From Ghiorsea sp. (GTDB taxonomy: Bacteria > Pseudomonadota > Zetaproteobacteria > Mariprofundales > Mariprofundaceae), in assembly GCA_027019685.1 (NCBI GenBank), contig JALUWH010000078.1, forward strand, positions 1-16,886: a stretch of 16,886 nucleotides of DNA, written 5' to 3'. Under the pieces are notes generated by a model. That model made no database searches. It was not told the origin of the DNA and worked only from the letters and a program-made list of their open reading frames with translations. The translations under genes and the position numbers were made by a program. Shown here piece by piece: positions 7,148-14,279 of the stretch (its first letter is position 1; every line of letters starts with the position of its first letter).

Positions 7148-7410
7148 TTGATAAACTGTTTTCGGGCTTTGGTAACCGAAGTTGTTTTTTGGTGTTTGTT
7201 TGGATGGCTTAGGTAGGTAAGCCATAAGAAGCCGTGAATAGAGCCAACGATTTTTACAAAGTCGATGCCATACTGATATTTGGCTGCCATGGCGATAAAC
7301 AACAAGGCAGTAAACTAGCTCTTCAATTATACTTAAAATTTGCGATGAAGGTTATTGTAAAATGAAATAGCATCACTGGGTATGAGAATTGACACTGTGA
7401 ACATAAAACC
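7148..7410. repeat. Decayed duplicate of the S4/DUF3817/GyrI-like region
   Basis: Three blocks repeat the region to the left in the same order and orientation. Block 7148-7189 resembles 5872-5913 (31 of 42 by eye). Block 7210-7340 resembles 6328-6460, with its first 100 bases showing 93 matches. Block 7359-7410 resembles 6592-6643 (46 of 52). The S4 gene, half of the DUF3817 gene and parts of the divergent promoter are missing from the copy. This is a tandem segmental duplication that has been largely deleted. Together with 7411-7613 it accounts for the gene-poor stretch before the flagellar operon. Confidence 0.8.
7210..7340 (-). pseudogene. DUF3817 gene remnant
   Basis: It corresponds to about codons 6-50 of the intact DUF3817 gene at 6181-6477. 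The start codon region is not retained. A net 2-nt deletion around 7310-7320 shifts the frame, and the C-terminal half is absent. No protein of use can come from it. Confidence 0.8.
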
Positions 7411-7471
7411 TCATTCGATGCCAGTTTTGGTTCAAAATTACATCACAATGAACAAAACATGTTTTTTCTAA
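7382..7471 (+). pseudogene. GyrI-like gene remnant (first codons only)
   Basis: ATG at 7382 opens a 29-codon frame beginning MRIDTVNIKP, which matches the first ten residues of the GyrI-like protein at 6615 (one substitution). It then diverges completely and stops at 7469-7471. The upstream 22 nt also match. It is the truncated end of the duplicated gene. Whether the short peptide is made is unknown. Confidence 0.7.
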
Positions 7472-7476
7472 AGTTT

Positions 7477-7520
7477 ATGGTTTGGTTGGCGATACTTAGT
7501 CTTATATCGTGATAAACCAT
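7477..7520. other. Nested dyad upstream of the flagellar promoter
   Basis: ATGGTTT (7477-7483) pairs with AAACCAT (7514-7520), and inside it CGATA (7490-7494) pairs with TATCG (7505-7509). The element lies about 95-140 bp before the sigma-54 promoter, the usual distance for a bacterial enhancer-binding protein site (FlrC/FleQ type). I see no other feature in 7411-7613. Confidence 0.35.
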
Positions 7521-7613
7521 GAATACGGCTTGTTTTGAAGCTTAGTTTTTCTTAGGTGTTTTCACCGCCGATACATATGTATTACCCTTGATAAGAAGTG
7601 CTATATTCATTTA

Positions 7614-7628
7614 TGGCACTCTATTTGC
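7614..7628 (+). promoter_or_regulatory. Sigma-54 (RpoN) promoter of the flagellar operon
   Basis: TGGCAC (7614-7619), TCTAT spacer, TTGC (7625-7628) followed by T matches the -24/-12 consensus TGGCAC-N5-TTGC without mismatch; the invariant GG and GC are 10 nt apart. Transcription should begin near 7640, about 38 nt before the flgB ATG. This puts the operon under RpoN and an enhancer-binding activator, as in polar-flagellate proteobacteria. Confidence 0.85.
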
Positions 7629-7677
7629 TTGTGTTCCCATGAAACTTTAATTTATTTTGATTTGAAAGGGAGTGCGT

Positions 7678-8085
7678 ATGTCAGGTTTATTTTCCAATAG
7701 CTTTCAGCGCCTTGGCGCAGCAGCAGCTTCGCGTGAAACGTATCAAACAGTGATTTCAAGTAATATTGCTAATGCGGATACGCCGCATTTTAAGGCGGAT
7801 AAACGCAATTTCTCAGACTTCTTTAAAAGTAAACTATCGGCATCACAGTCAAAATCTTTAGCGGTGACTCAACAAAATCATATTCAAGACACGGGTAGTT
7901 CAGGTTTATCTTTAAGTGTGTTTAACCGCTCTGAAGATGAACAACGTATGGATGGAAATACAGTGGATGTTGAGCATGAAATGGCAATGCTGGCTGAAAA
8001 TCAATTGATGTATGAACTCAATATGAAAATTATACAGGGTAGATTAAGTGGCATTAGCAATGCCATCAAAGATGGAGGTCGCTAA
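7678..8085 (+). CDS. flgB: FlgB, flagellar proximal rod protein
   Basis: The product is 135 residues, normal for FlgB. I chose ATG 7678 over the in-frame GTG at 7672 because AAAGGGA at 7665-7671 is then correctly spaced and the product starts MSGLFSNSFQRLG. Near the N-terminus, TVISSNIANADTPHFKADKR is the diagnostic rod-protein motif. The C-terminal half (TVDVEHEMAMLAENQLMYEL) forms the coiled-coil partner helix. FlgB is exported by the flagellar type III system and forms the proximal rod with FlgC and FlgF. It is the first gene of the operon, and its stop codon overlaps the flgC ATG by one base. Confidence 0.95.
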   Translation: MSGLFSNSFQRLGAAAASRETYQTVISSNIANADTPHFKADKRNFSDFFKSKLSASQSKSLAVTQQNHIQDTGSSGLSLSVFNRSEDEQRMDGNTVDVEHEMAMLAENQLMYELNMKIIQGRLSGISNAIKDGGR

Positions 8086-8537
8086 TGGCAAATGATTTAT
8101 TTACTTCTATGCATATCAGCTCGGCTGGTATGGCTGCACAACGGGCGCGTATGGATGTGGTGTCCGAAAATATTGCAAACTCAGAATCAACACGCACAGA
8201 AGAGGGTGGTCCATATCGTAGAAATCAAGTGGTGTTTGAAACGGTTGGTGTGAAGTCTAATTTTAATAGTGTGTTTCGTGGTCATTTATCAGGTGGTGGT
8301 AATACATCACAAAGTGTTCGGGTGACTGAAGTATCCAAAGATATGAGCCCATTTAATGAGGTTTATGATCCAACCCATCCCGATGCAGATGCCAATGGTA
8401 TGGTGAAGATGCCTAATGTGAACACCATTAAAGAAATGGTGGATATGAACTCAGCAGCACGAAGTTTTGAAGCCAATATTACAACCATGGATGCATCCAA
8501 ACGTATGTTTCTTAAAGCTTTAGAGTTATTGCGTTAA
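8085..8537 (+). CDS. flgC: FlgC, flagellar proximal rod protein
   Basis: FlgC here has 150 residues, slightly longer than the E. coli protein (134). The N-terminus has SMHISSAGMAAQRARMDVVS followed by ENIANSES, the FlgC form of the rod motif. The C-terminus has PNVNTIKEMVDMNSAARSFE and MDASKRMFLKALEL, the conserved terminal helix. The middle (about 55-95), rich in Gly and Ser, is the variable loop. It joins FlgB and FliE in the rod-to-MS-ring connection. Translation is coupled to flgB through the TAATG overlap. Confidence 0.95.
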   Translation: MANDLFTSMHISSAGMAAQRARMDVVSENIANSESTRTEEGGPYRRNQVVFETVGVKSNFNSVFRGHLSGGGNTSQSVRVTEVSKDMSPFNEVYDPTHPDADANGMVKMPNVNTIKEMVDMNSAARSFEANITTMDASKRMFLKALELLR

Positions 8538-8553
8538 GGCGAGGAGTTGAGTG

Positions 8554-8853
8554 ATGAATATTCAAAGTTATGGTCCATATAATGTCAAACCAAGCTTGGG
8601 CAATGAAGCGAGTAAGACAGGTGAAAGTGGCAAAGGGCAATTTGCAGAAGTACTCAAACAATATGCCAGTGATATGAATACGGATGTGAAGGCAGCAGCA
8701 AAACAAGCTGAACATTTAGCCGTTACAGGTGAAGGTAATATGTCTGAGACGTTGATTGCCATGAAGCAAGCTAATTTATCTTTTCAATTGATGCTATCGG
8801 CAAGAAATAAAATGATGGATGCATACCGAGAAGTCATCCGCATGCAAGTGTAG
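8554..8853 (+). CDS. fliE: FliE, MS-ring/rod junction protein
   Basis: The product is 99 residues, normal for FliE. GAGGAG at 8541-8546 is best spaced for ATG 8554 rather than GTG 8551. Conserved parts are FAEVLKQYASDMNTDVKAA in the middle and, at the C-terminus, MSETLIAMKQANLSFQLMLS followed by ARNKMMDAYREVIRMQV, the typical FliE ending. FliE is exported early and links the rod (FlgB) to the FliF ring. It ends directly at the nested inverted repeat that separates it from fliF. Confidence 0.95.
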   Translation: MNIQSYGPYNVKPSLGNEASKTGESGKGQFAEVLKQYASDMNTDVKAAAKQAEHLAVTGEGNMSETLIAMKQANLSFQLMLSARNKMMDAYREVIRMQV

Positions 8854-8958
8854 TTGATGCTGCTTAAAAGCTTTCATTCCTGCGTTATTCATTTTGCTAA
8901 TAGCGCTGCTATAAGCGGCAACGCATGCCTTGGACTAAAAGCTTTTAAACAACATCAA
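8854..8958. repeat. Nested inverted repeat between fliE and fliF (REP-like or attenuator-like)
   Basis: Outer arms 8854-8874 and 8938-8958 are 21 nt each and match as reverse complements at 19 of 21 positions. Inside, TGCGTT (8881-8886) pairs with AACGCA (8920-8925), and CGCT (8904-8907) with AGCG (8914-8917). The RNA would fold into one long hairpin between the two genes. It begins immediately after the fliE stop and ends before the fliF ribosome-binding site. No long T-run follows, so it is not a classic terminator. It could be a REP/MITE-type repeat or an RNA-processing element that tunes the fliE:fliF ratio. Confidence 0.7.
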
Positions 8959-9001
8959 AGCTCTCATTGAAGTTAGAAAAGAATCATGAAGGGGAAAAGA
9001 A

Positions 9002-10639
9002 ATGGCTGAAGGACTGACTCCAAGCAATAATCCAAATGCAGCAATGGCAGGGCAGCAAGAGGTTCTCACAGGTCAAGTGGCTGGTGAAGCACCAATATCT
9101 CAGGTTCAACATGTATTGATGAAAAACCGCCGTGCTATTTTATTTATGGCTGCTGCATTGATGTTTGCTGGTTTTGTGGGTTTGATGCTTTGGTCTTCAG
9201 AAAGCCCATACCGCACTGTGTATTCTGGCATGGATGAAAAAGATGCTGCTGCCATTGTAGAATTATTACAAAAGGAAAAGATACCTTATAAATTGCAAGG
9301 TTCGGGTACGGTGCTTGTGCCTGAAAATCAAGTGTATGCCGTGCGCTTGAAGTTAGCCAGTGAAGATATGATGCCAGGTAATGGTGAAGGTTTTGAAATT
9401 TTTGACCGAGCCAATGAATTTGGTGTAAGTGATTTCACGCAAAAAGTAAATTTACAGCGTGCTATGCAAGTGGAGTTAGCGCGCACGATTGAAGTATTAC
9501 CTATTGTTTCGGCTGCGCGGGTGCATTTGGTATTACCCAAAGCGTCTGCATTTGCAGAGCGTGATAGAAAAGCTTCTGCTGCGGTGATGTTAAAACTTAC
9601 GGGCAATAAAAAACTTAGCCCACAATCTGTAAACGCAATTCAAAATTTGGTTGCATCAGCAGTAGCAGAGTTGGATAGAAGTGATGTGACGATTGTAGAT
9701 GCATCGGGTAATATGTTATCGGCTATGGATGAACAACAACCCGCAGGTGAAGGGCAGGGCATGTTGGATTATCAAGCTAAGCTTGAGCAGGGTTATGAGG
9801 TGCGTTTAACCAGCATGCTGGAGCAAATTGTTGGTTCGGGGCAAGCGATTGTTCGTGTAACGACAGACATTAATCGTGAACAAGTAGAAAGCAATGCACA
9901 AATTTTCAACCCTGATGAACAAGTGTTGCGCAGCTCTAAAACAGTGAAAGAGAGTCGTAAAGCTGTGGATGCTGTGGCAATGGGTGTGCCCGGCATGACA
10001 TCAAATAACCCTGATTCTGTGAATCCTGATGGTTCTCTGGCAACGCAAAGCCCACCATCTGAAGAAGCTACACGAAATGAAAATACAGCGAATTATGAAA
10101 TCAGCAGTCGCACAGAGCATCGCATTATACCTTTTGGTACGATTGAAAAGGTATCCATTGCTGTCATTGTGGGAGGTAGCTACAAAGAAGGTGAAAATGG
10201 TGATAAAACATTCGTGCCGCGCAGCGATGAAGAGTTGAGAACGATTAAAACTTTGGTACAAAATGCCGTTGGTTTTAATGAAGATAGAGGTGATTCTGTA
10301 GAAGTACAAAGTATGCCTTTGATGGATTTATCCAGTGCTTCTGCTGTGGATATGGAAGGTGTGGTAGATAAAACATTTTATTTGGAATTGATGCGTTATG
10401 GCTTAGCTATGCTTGCTTTGATTTTGGTTGCCTTTTTTATCATGAAACCACTTGCCAAGCGTATATCTGAAAGCAAAAAAGCAGAGGAATTGAATGCTTT
10501 GGGTTTGGATGCCAATGGTGTATCAATTACAGGGGTAGAATCAGAGCATGTTGCGCAGATGAATAAAGCACGGCGTGCGGTGTTGAGTAACCCCGATAGA
10601 GCCAGCCGTGTGGTTAATGAGTGGGTGAGCTCTGTATGA
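9002..10639 (+). CDS. fliF: FliF, flagellar MS-ring protein
   Basis: The protein has 545 residues, in the normal FliF range. It has a cytoplasmic N-tail, membrane helix 1 at about 45-65 (ILFMAAALMFAGFVGLMLWS), a large periplasmic ring-building region with the conserved VNLQRAMQVELARTIE and AARVHLVLPK, and a second membrane helix at about 463-484. The C-terminal tail includes SNPDRASRVVNEWV, which binds FliG. It forms the MS ring on which the rotor and export gate assemble. AAGGGG at 8989-8994 precedes the ATG by 7 nt. Its TGA overlaps the fliG ATG (ATGA), in keeping with a 1:1 FliF-FliG partnership. Confidence 0.97.
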   Translation: MAEGLTPSNNPNAAMAGQQEVLTGQVAGEAPISQVQHVLMKNRRAILFMAAALMFAGFVGLMLWSSESPYRTVYSGMDEKDAAAIVELLQKEKIPYKLQGSGTVLVPENQVYAVRLKLASEDMMPGNGEGFEIFDRANEFGVSDFTQKVNLQRAMQVELARTIEVLPIVSAARVHLVLPKASAFAERDRKASAAVMLKLTGNKKLSPQSVNAIQNLVASAVAELDRSDVTIVDASGNMLSAMDEQQPAGEGQGMLDYQAKLEQGYEVRLTSMLEQIVGSGQAIVRVTTDINREQVESNAQIFNPDEQVLRSSKTVKESRKAVDAVAMGVPGMTSNNPDSVNPDGSLATQSPPSEEATRNENTANYEISSRTEHRIIPFGTIEKVSIAVIVGGSYKEGENGDKTFVPRSDEELRTIKTLVQNAVGFNEDRGDSVEVQSMPLMDLSSASAVDMEGVVDKTFYLELMRYGLAMLALILVAFFIMKPLAKRISESKKAEELNALGLDANGVSITGVESEHVAQMNKARRAVLSNPDRASRVVNEWVSSV

Positions 10640-11637
10640 CCGATAAAATCAAAGAACTTAAAGGTGAGGATAAGGCTGCGATTCTATTGTATGCCATAGG
10701 TCCTGAGGCTGCGACACCCATTATTCAAGATATGGATGACAAAACATTGGCTAGAGTGAGCCGTAAAATGTCTGAACTTGGTCGCATTGATACCGATGTT
10801 TTACAAGCTGTGTTGGATGAATATTTGGAAGTACATGAATCCAGTGACCCGCTTTTATACAGCTCTCAAAAAGATGTGATGCAGCTTTTAGAGCACGCTG
10901 TAGATCAAGAAAAAGCCAAAGAAATTATTGAATACCTAGAAAAACCAAGACAGCTCACGATTTGGGAAAAATTGTCACGTATTAATCCAGCCATGATTGT
11001 ATCGTATATTGAGGCGGAACACCCTCAAACCATTGCTTTAATCTTGAGTAAAATTCCAGCAGATGTTGCCAGCCAAGTGATTGCTGAGCTTCCTGAAGAA
11101 ATGCAAATCTCTGTGGTGTTGCGCATGTCAAAAATTGAATCCGTACCATCGGAGTTGGTTCGTGATATTGAAGAAACACTTGAGCGAGAAATGGCAGAAA
11201 CTACAGGCAGTGCAGGTATTAGCTTTGATGGCATGGTGAGTTTGGTTGAGATTCTTAAAACATTGGATAAAGATATTTCTAAACCCTTGCTTGAACGCCT
11301 AGAAAGTAAAGATGAAGAGTTGTTTTCACAAGTGGATAAATTGTTACTTATCTTTGAAGATTTGTTGACCTTATCTGCCAAAGATATTCAAACCTTACTC
11401 AAACATATTTCATCTGATGATTTGGTCAAAGCGCTTAAAGGTGCACCCGATGAATTGGCAGAAAGTTTCTTTAGTAATATGTCGCAACGTGCAGCAGAGA
11501 TTATGCGTGAAGATATGCAAGTGATGGGGCCATTAAAACTAGCGGATGTAGAGGAAGCGCAACAAAATATTTTGCAGGTGGTGCGCAAGCTTGATGATGA
11601 AGGTGCTATATCATTAAGTAGTGATGATATGGTGTAA
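10636..11637 (+). CDS. fliG: FliG, flagellar motor switch / torque-generating protein
   Basis: The product is 333 residues from the ATG at 10636, which overlaps the fliF stop; an in-frame GTG at 10621 would add five residues with no family match. Domains in order: the N domain that binds FliF (KGEDKAAILLYAIGPEAATP), the middle domain with the EHPQT motif at 128-132 that contacts FliM, and the C domain. The C-terminal MREDMQVMGPLKLADVEEAQ holds the torque helix with its charged residues, which interact with the stator (MotA). FliG forms the top of the C-ring. It is followed two bases later by fliH. Confidence 0.97.
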   Translation: MTDKIKELKGEDKAAILLYAIGPEAATPIIQDMDDKTLARVSRKMSELGRIDTDVLQAVLDEYLEVHESSDPLLYSSQKDVMQLLEHAVDQEKAKEIIEYLEKPRQLTIWEKLSRINPAMIVSYIEAEHPQTIALILSKIPADVASQVIAELPEEMQISVVLRMSKIESVPSELVRDIEETLEREMAETTGSAGISFDGMVSLVEILKTLDKDISKPLLERLESKDEELFSQVDKLLLIFEDLLTLSAKDIQTLLKHISSDDLVKALKGAPDELAESFFSNMSQRAAEIMREDMQVMGPLKLADVEEAQQNILQVVRKLDDEGAISLSSDDMV

Positions 11638-11639
11638 CG

Positions 11640-12407
11640 ATGGCTTTAGAACCCTTACCTACAGCTACAATGGCTGAACAAAACCCACAAGAAAAAACGC
11701 TTTTTCCTTATGCTGATTTTAATGCCGCAGAGCCTGCAAATGATATGTCTTCTGCAGCACAGTTTGAGCCGCAAGTTGACACAGCAGGGAGCCAACAACA
11801 CACACAAGCTATGCAACCTTTGATACAACAACCAAGCACAGCTTTGTCGGAAGAAAAGCAACGCATGGATGAGCTGGAGAAAATGCTTAGTGAGGCACAA
11901 AGTCGGGCTGCGGTGATTGAGCAGGAAGCTTATGATAAAGCGTATGCTGCAGGTGAGAAGTCTGGTTTGGCATTGGGTGAAAAGCGTGCTGAACAAATCA
12001 TTGAAAGCATGCAACTTGTTTTACAGCATGCAGAGCAAGAGTTGGCTAACCTACAACAACAATCAGTCAATACCGTGATGGATATAACCTCTACGGTGAT
12101 TGAATATGTGATGGGTGTTGAGCATATTGATTTAGGGCAAACTTTAGAAACTTCAATCAATCAAGCGATGACAGAATTGTTACCCAGTGCTGAATCTCGT
12201 GTGGTGTTGCTTGTTCACCCACAAGATTTGACCATGTTTAAAAAAATGACATCACTTAGCGATAACGTTCACTTTCAAACAGGGCAAGATATTCCAGCAG
12301 GAACATGTCGATTAATGACTGCCGAACAAGATGCCTTGATTGACCCCAAACAAAGCTTGGATAAAGCATTAAAACATGTGCGTCAACAATTGATGCCCCA
12401 TGCTTGA
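11640..12407 (+). CDS. fliH: FliH, regulator of the flagellar export ATPase
   Basis: This is a 255-residue protein. The N-terminal 75 or so residues are variable and Gln/Pro-rich. A long helix follows (about 76-145) that includes AYDKAYAAGEKSGLALGEKR with small-residue spacing as in the FliH GxxxG-type region. The C-terminal part (about 150-255), with VVLLVHPQDLTMFKKM and PAGTCRLMTAEQDALIDPKQ, is the conserved FliH/SctL/V-type ATPase E-subunit-like domain that binds FliI. FliH holds FliI inactive and ties it to the C-ring. The gene starts 2 nt after fliG and overlaps fliI by 8 nt. Confidence 0.92.
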   Translation: MALEPLPTATMAEQNPQEKTLFPYADFNAAEPANDMSSAAQFEPQVDTAGSQQHTQAMQPLIQQPSTALSEEKQRMDELEKMLSEAQSRAAVIEQEAYDKAYAAGEKSGLALGEKRAEQIIESMQLVLQHAEQELANLQQQSVNTVMDITSTVIEYVMGVEHIDLGQTLETSINQAMTELLPSAESRVVLLVHPQDLTMFKKMTSLSDNVHFQTGQDIPAGTCRLMTAEQDALIDPKQSLDKALKHVRQQLMPHA

Positions 12408-13827
12408 TTCTGCTTTGTGGGATAAGCAACAACGCCAGCAGGTGTTGGATGGTTTGAAATACCAGTCATCCACATCTATTCGTGGACGCGTATTTAAAGT
12501 GTTAGGCCCTATGATTGAAGCCACAGGCATGAAACGAAGCATTGGCGAAGCTTGTGATATTTTAACGGCATCAGGACATGCTATTGAAGCTGAGATTGTT
12601 GGTTTTCGTGATGATAAAACCTTGATGATGCCCGTGGGTTCCACGCGAGGCATAGCTCCCGGTGACGCTGTTGCACCACGCCATGCTTACCCATCTGTGC
12701 AGGTGGATGAACAACTTTTAGGTAAGGTGCTCAATGCATTGGGCGAACCTTTGGATGGAGCACCTTTAAGCAGCTATGGTGCATCATATTCTTTGTATGG
12801 TGAAAAGCTTAACCCCATGAAACGGCAGCTGATTCAAAAACCTATGGAACTTGGTGTACGTATGATGGATGCTTGTTTACCCATGGGGTTTGGGCAACGC
12901 TTGGGCTTGTTTGCAGGGCCTGGTGTGGGTAAAAGTATGTTGATGGGCATGTTGGCGCGTAATTCCGATGCGGAAATCAACGTGATTGCTTTGGTGGGTG
13001 AACGTAACCGAGAAGTCCGTGAATTTATTGATTATTCATTGGGTGAAGAAGCCTTGAAACGCACCATTGTGGTGGTAGCAACATCGGATATGCCACCTGT
13101 GCTTAGGGTGCGCTCGGCATTGATGGCGACCACTATTGCTGAGGTGTTTCGCGCTCAAGGTAAACAAGTTTTATTGATGATGGATAGTTTAACTCGTTTT
13201 GCCCAAGCCCAGCGTGAAATTGGCTTGATGCTGGGTGAGCCGCCTGCAAGCAAAGGTTTTACACCTTCATGTTTTACAACGATGGCAGATTTATTAGAGC
13301 GTGCGGGTCCTGGTGAAAATCAGGGTAGTATCAGTGCTTTTTATACAGTGTTGGTTGAAGGTGAAGATTTGAATGCAGACCCTGTAGCAGATTCCGCGAT
13401 GTCAGTATTGGATGGGCATATTGTATTAGAGAGAAAATATGCCGAACGTGGTCATTACCCGGCAATTAACCTATTGCGCAGTATCAGTCGTTTAGAAAAT
13501 CAGCTTAGTCCTCCTGAAGTATTAAAAGCGGCACGCGCCTTGCGTAAAGAAGTATCAGCGTATGAGCATATGGAGGATATGATTAAAATGGGTGCATATG
13601 AACAGGGTAGCAATCCAGAGCTTGATAGTATTATTCAACATATGCCAGCGATTGAGAAGTTTTTACAGCAAGGTATGCATGAGGCATGCAGTAGAGAAAG
13701 TGCAGAGCAAATGATTATACAATTGATTCAAAATAAACCGCACGCCACTGCGCAACAGGTTCAACAGTCACAGATTCAGCAGGTTGGGCAGCAAGTTGGG
13801 CAGCAGCCTGAATCACAAGGCTTTTGA
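12400..13827 (+). CDS. fliI: FliI, flagellum-specific export ATPase
   Basis: FliI has 475 residues, longer than the usual 440-457. The F1-beta-like N domain is followed by the ATPase core. Walker A GPGVGKS spans 173-179 (K178), and the motif LVGERNREVREFIDYSLGEE follows. Walker B is VLLMMD ending at D262, followed by SLTRFAQAQREIGLMLGEPP. It hydrolyses ATP to energise flagellar type III export, in complex with FliH and FliJ. From about residue 448 a Gln-rich tail (AQQVQQSQ..., with VGQQVGQQ) extends beyond the family norm; it is low complexity and probably disordered. The ATG overlaps the end of fliH, and its stop overlaps the fliJ start. Confidence 0.97.
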   Translation: MLDSALWDKQQRQQVLDGLKYQSSTSIRGRVFKVLGPMIEATGMKRSIGEACDILTASGHAIEAEIVGFRDDKTLMMPVGSTRGIAPGDAVAPRHAYPSVQVDEQLLGKVLNALGEPLDGAPLSSYGASYSLYGEKLNPMKRQLIQKPMELGVRMMDACLPMGFGQRLGLFAGPGVGKSMLMGMLARNSDAEINVIALVGERNREVREFIDYSLGEEALKRTIVVVATSDMPPVLRVRSALMATTIAEVFRAQGKQVLLMMDSLTRFAQAQREIGLMLGEPPASKGFTPSCFTTMADLLERAGPGENQGSISAFYTVLVEGEDLNADPVADSAMSVLDGHIVLERKYAERGHYPAINLLRSISRLENQLSPPEVLKAARALRKEVSAYEHMEDMIKMGAYEQGSNPELDSIIQHMPAIEKFLQQGMHEACSRESAEQMIIQLIQNKPHATAQQVQQSQIQQVGQQVGQQPESQGF

Positions 13828-14279
13828 TGATGACACGCTCACCACACCAACTTCTAACACAAGTCTCAGAACATAAGCGGGATAAAGAAAGTGATATTCT
13901 CAAGCAGCTTACGGATTATCGCATTGAGCTTAAAGCAAAAATGAATGATGCCATTCAAATGCGGGCAACATTAGAAGCCCAACGTGTAAGCAATATGGAG
14001 CATGGTGCACAAGCAACAGAGCTGTTGATGTTGGAGCAGGCAACCCAAGAGCAACGTTTACGCATTTATGAAGTGAGCTGTGAAATTGCTGCTTTGGATA
14101 AAGCTATTGAAGAGCAGCGCAAGAAATGGTCTGAGCAGCACAAAAAGTGTAAAGCACATGAAACTATGGCACACAAACATGCACATACAATCCAGCATAA
14201 ACAAGAACAAATACAGCAAAATATTTTGGATGATCAGTATTCAGCTAAAATGTTTGGCAACCGTACAGAGGTAGTATGA
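13827..14279 (+). CDS. fliJ: FliJ, flagellar export chaperone / central stalk
   Basis: This is a 150-residue, charged and almost wholly helical protein, as expected for FliJ, a two-helix coiled coil. The first helix (HKRDKESDILKQLTDYRIEL) and the second helix (KAIEEQRKKWSEQHKKCKAH) flank a turn near residue 80. The C-terminal part is rich in His and Gln. FliJ inserts in the FliI hexamer like the gamma subunit of F1 and passes substrates to the export gate. Sequence conservation in this family is low, so the call rests on position after fliI, length and coil pattern. ATG 13827 (overlapping the fliI stop) or 13830 may be the start. Confidence 0.85.
   Translation: MMTRSPHQLLTQVSEHKRDKESDILKQLTDYRIELKAKMNDAIQMRATLEAQRVSNMEHGAQATELLMLEQATQEQRLRIYEVSCEIAALDKAIEEQRKKWSEQHKKCKAHETMAHKHAHTIQHKQEQIQQNILDDQYSAKMFGNRTEVV

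Noticed and set aside
10621..10635. GTG start for fliG five codons earlier
   Set aside because: The ATG at 10636 overlapping the fliF stop gives the standard FliG N-terminus and good spacing to GGTGAG.
11025..11381. 118-codon frame on the minus strand inside fliG
   Set aside because: Shadow of fliG; no family resemblance, and the plus strand is unambiguously coding.
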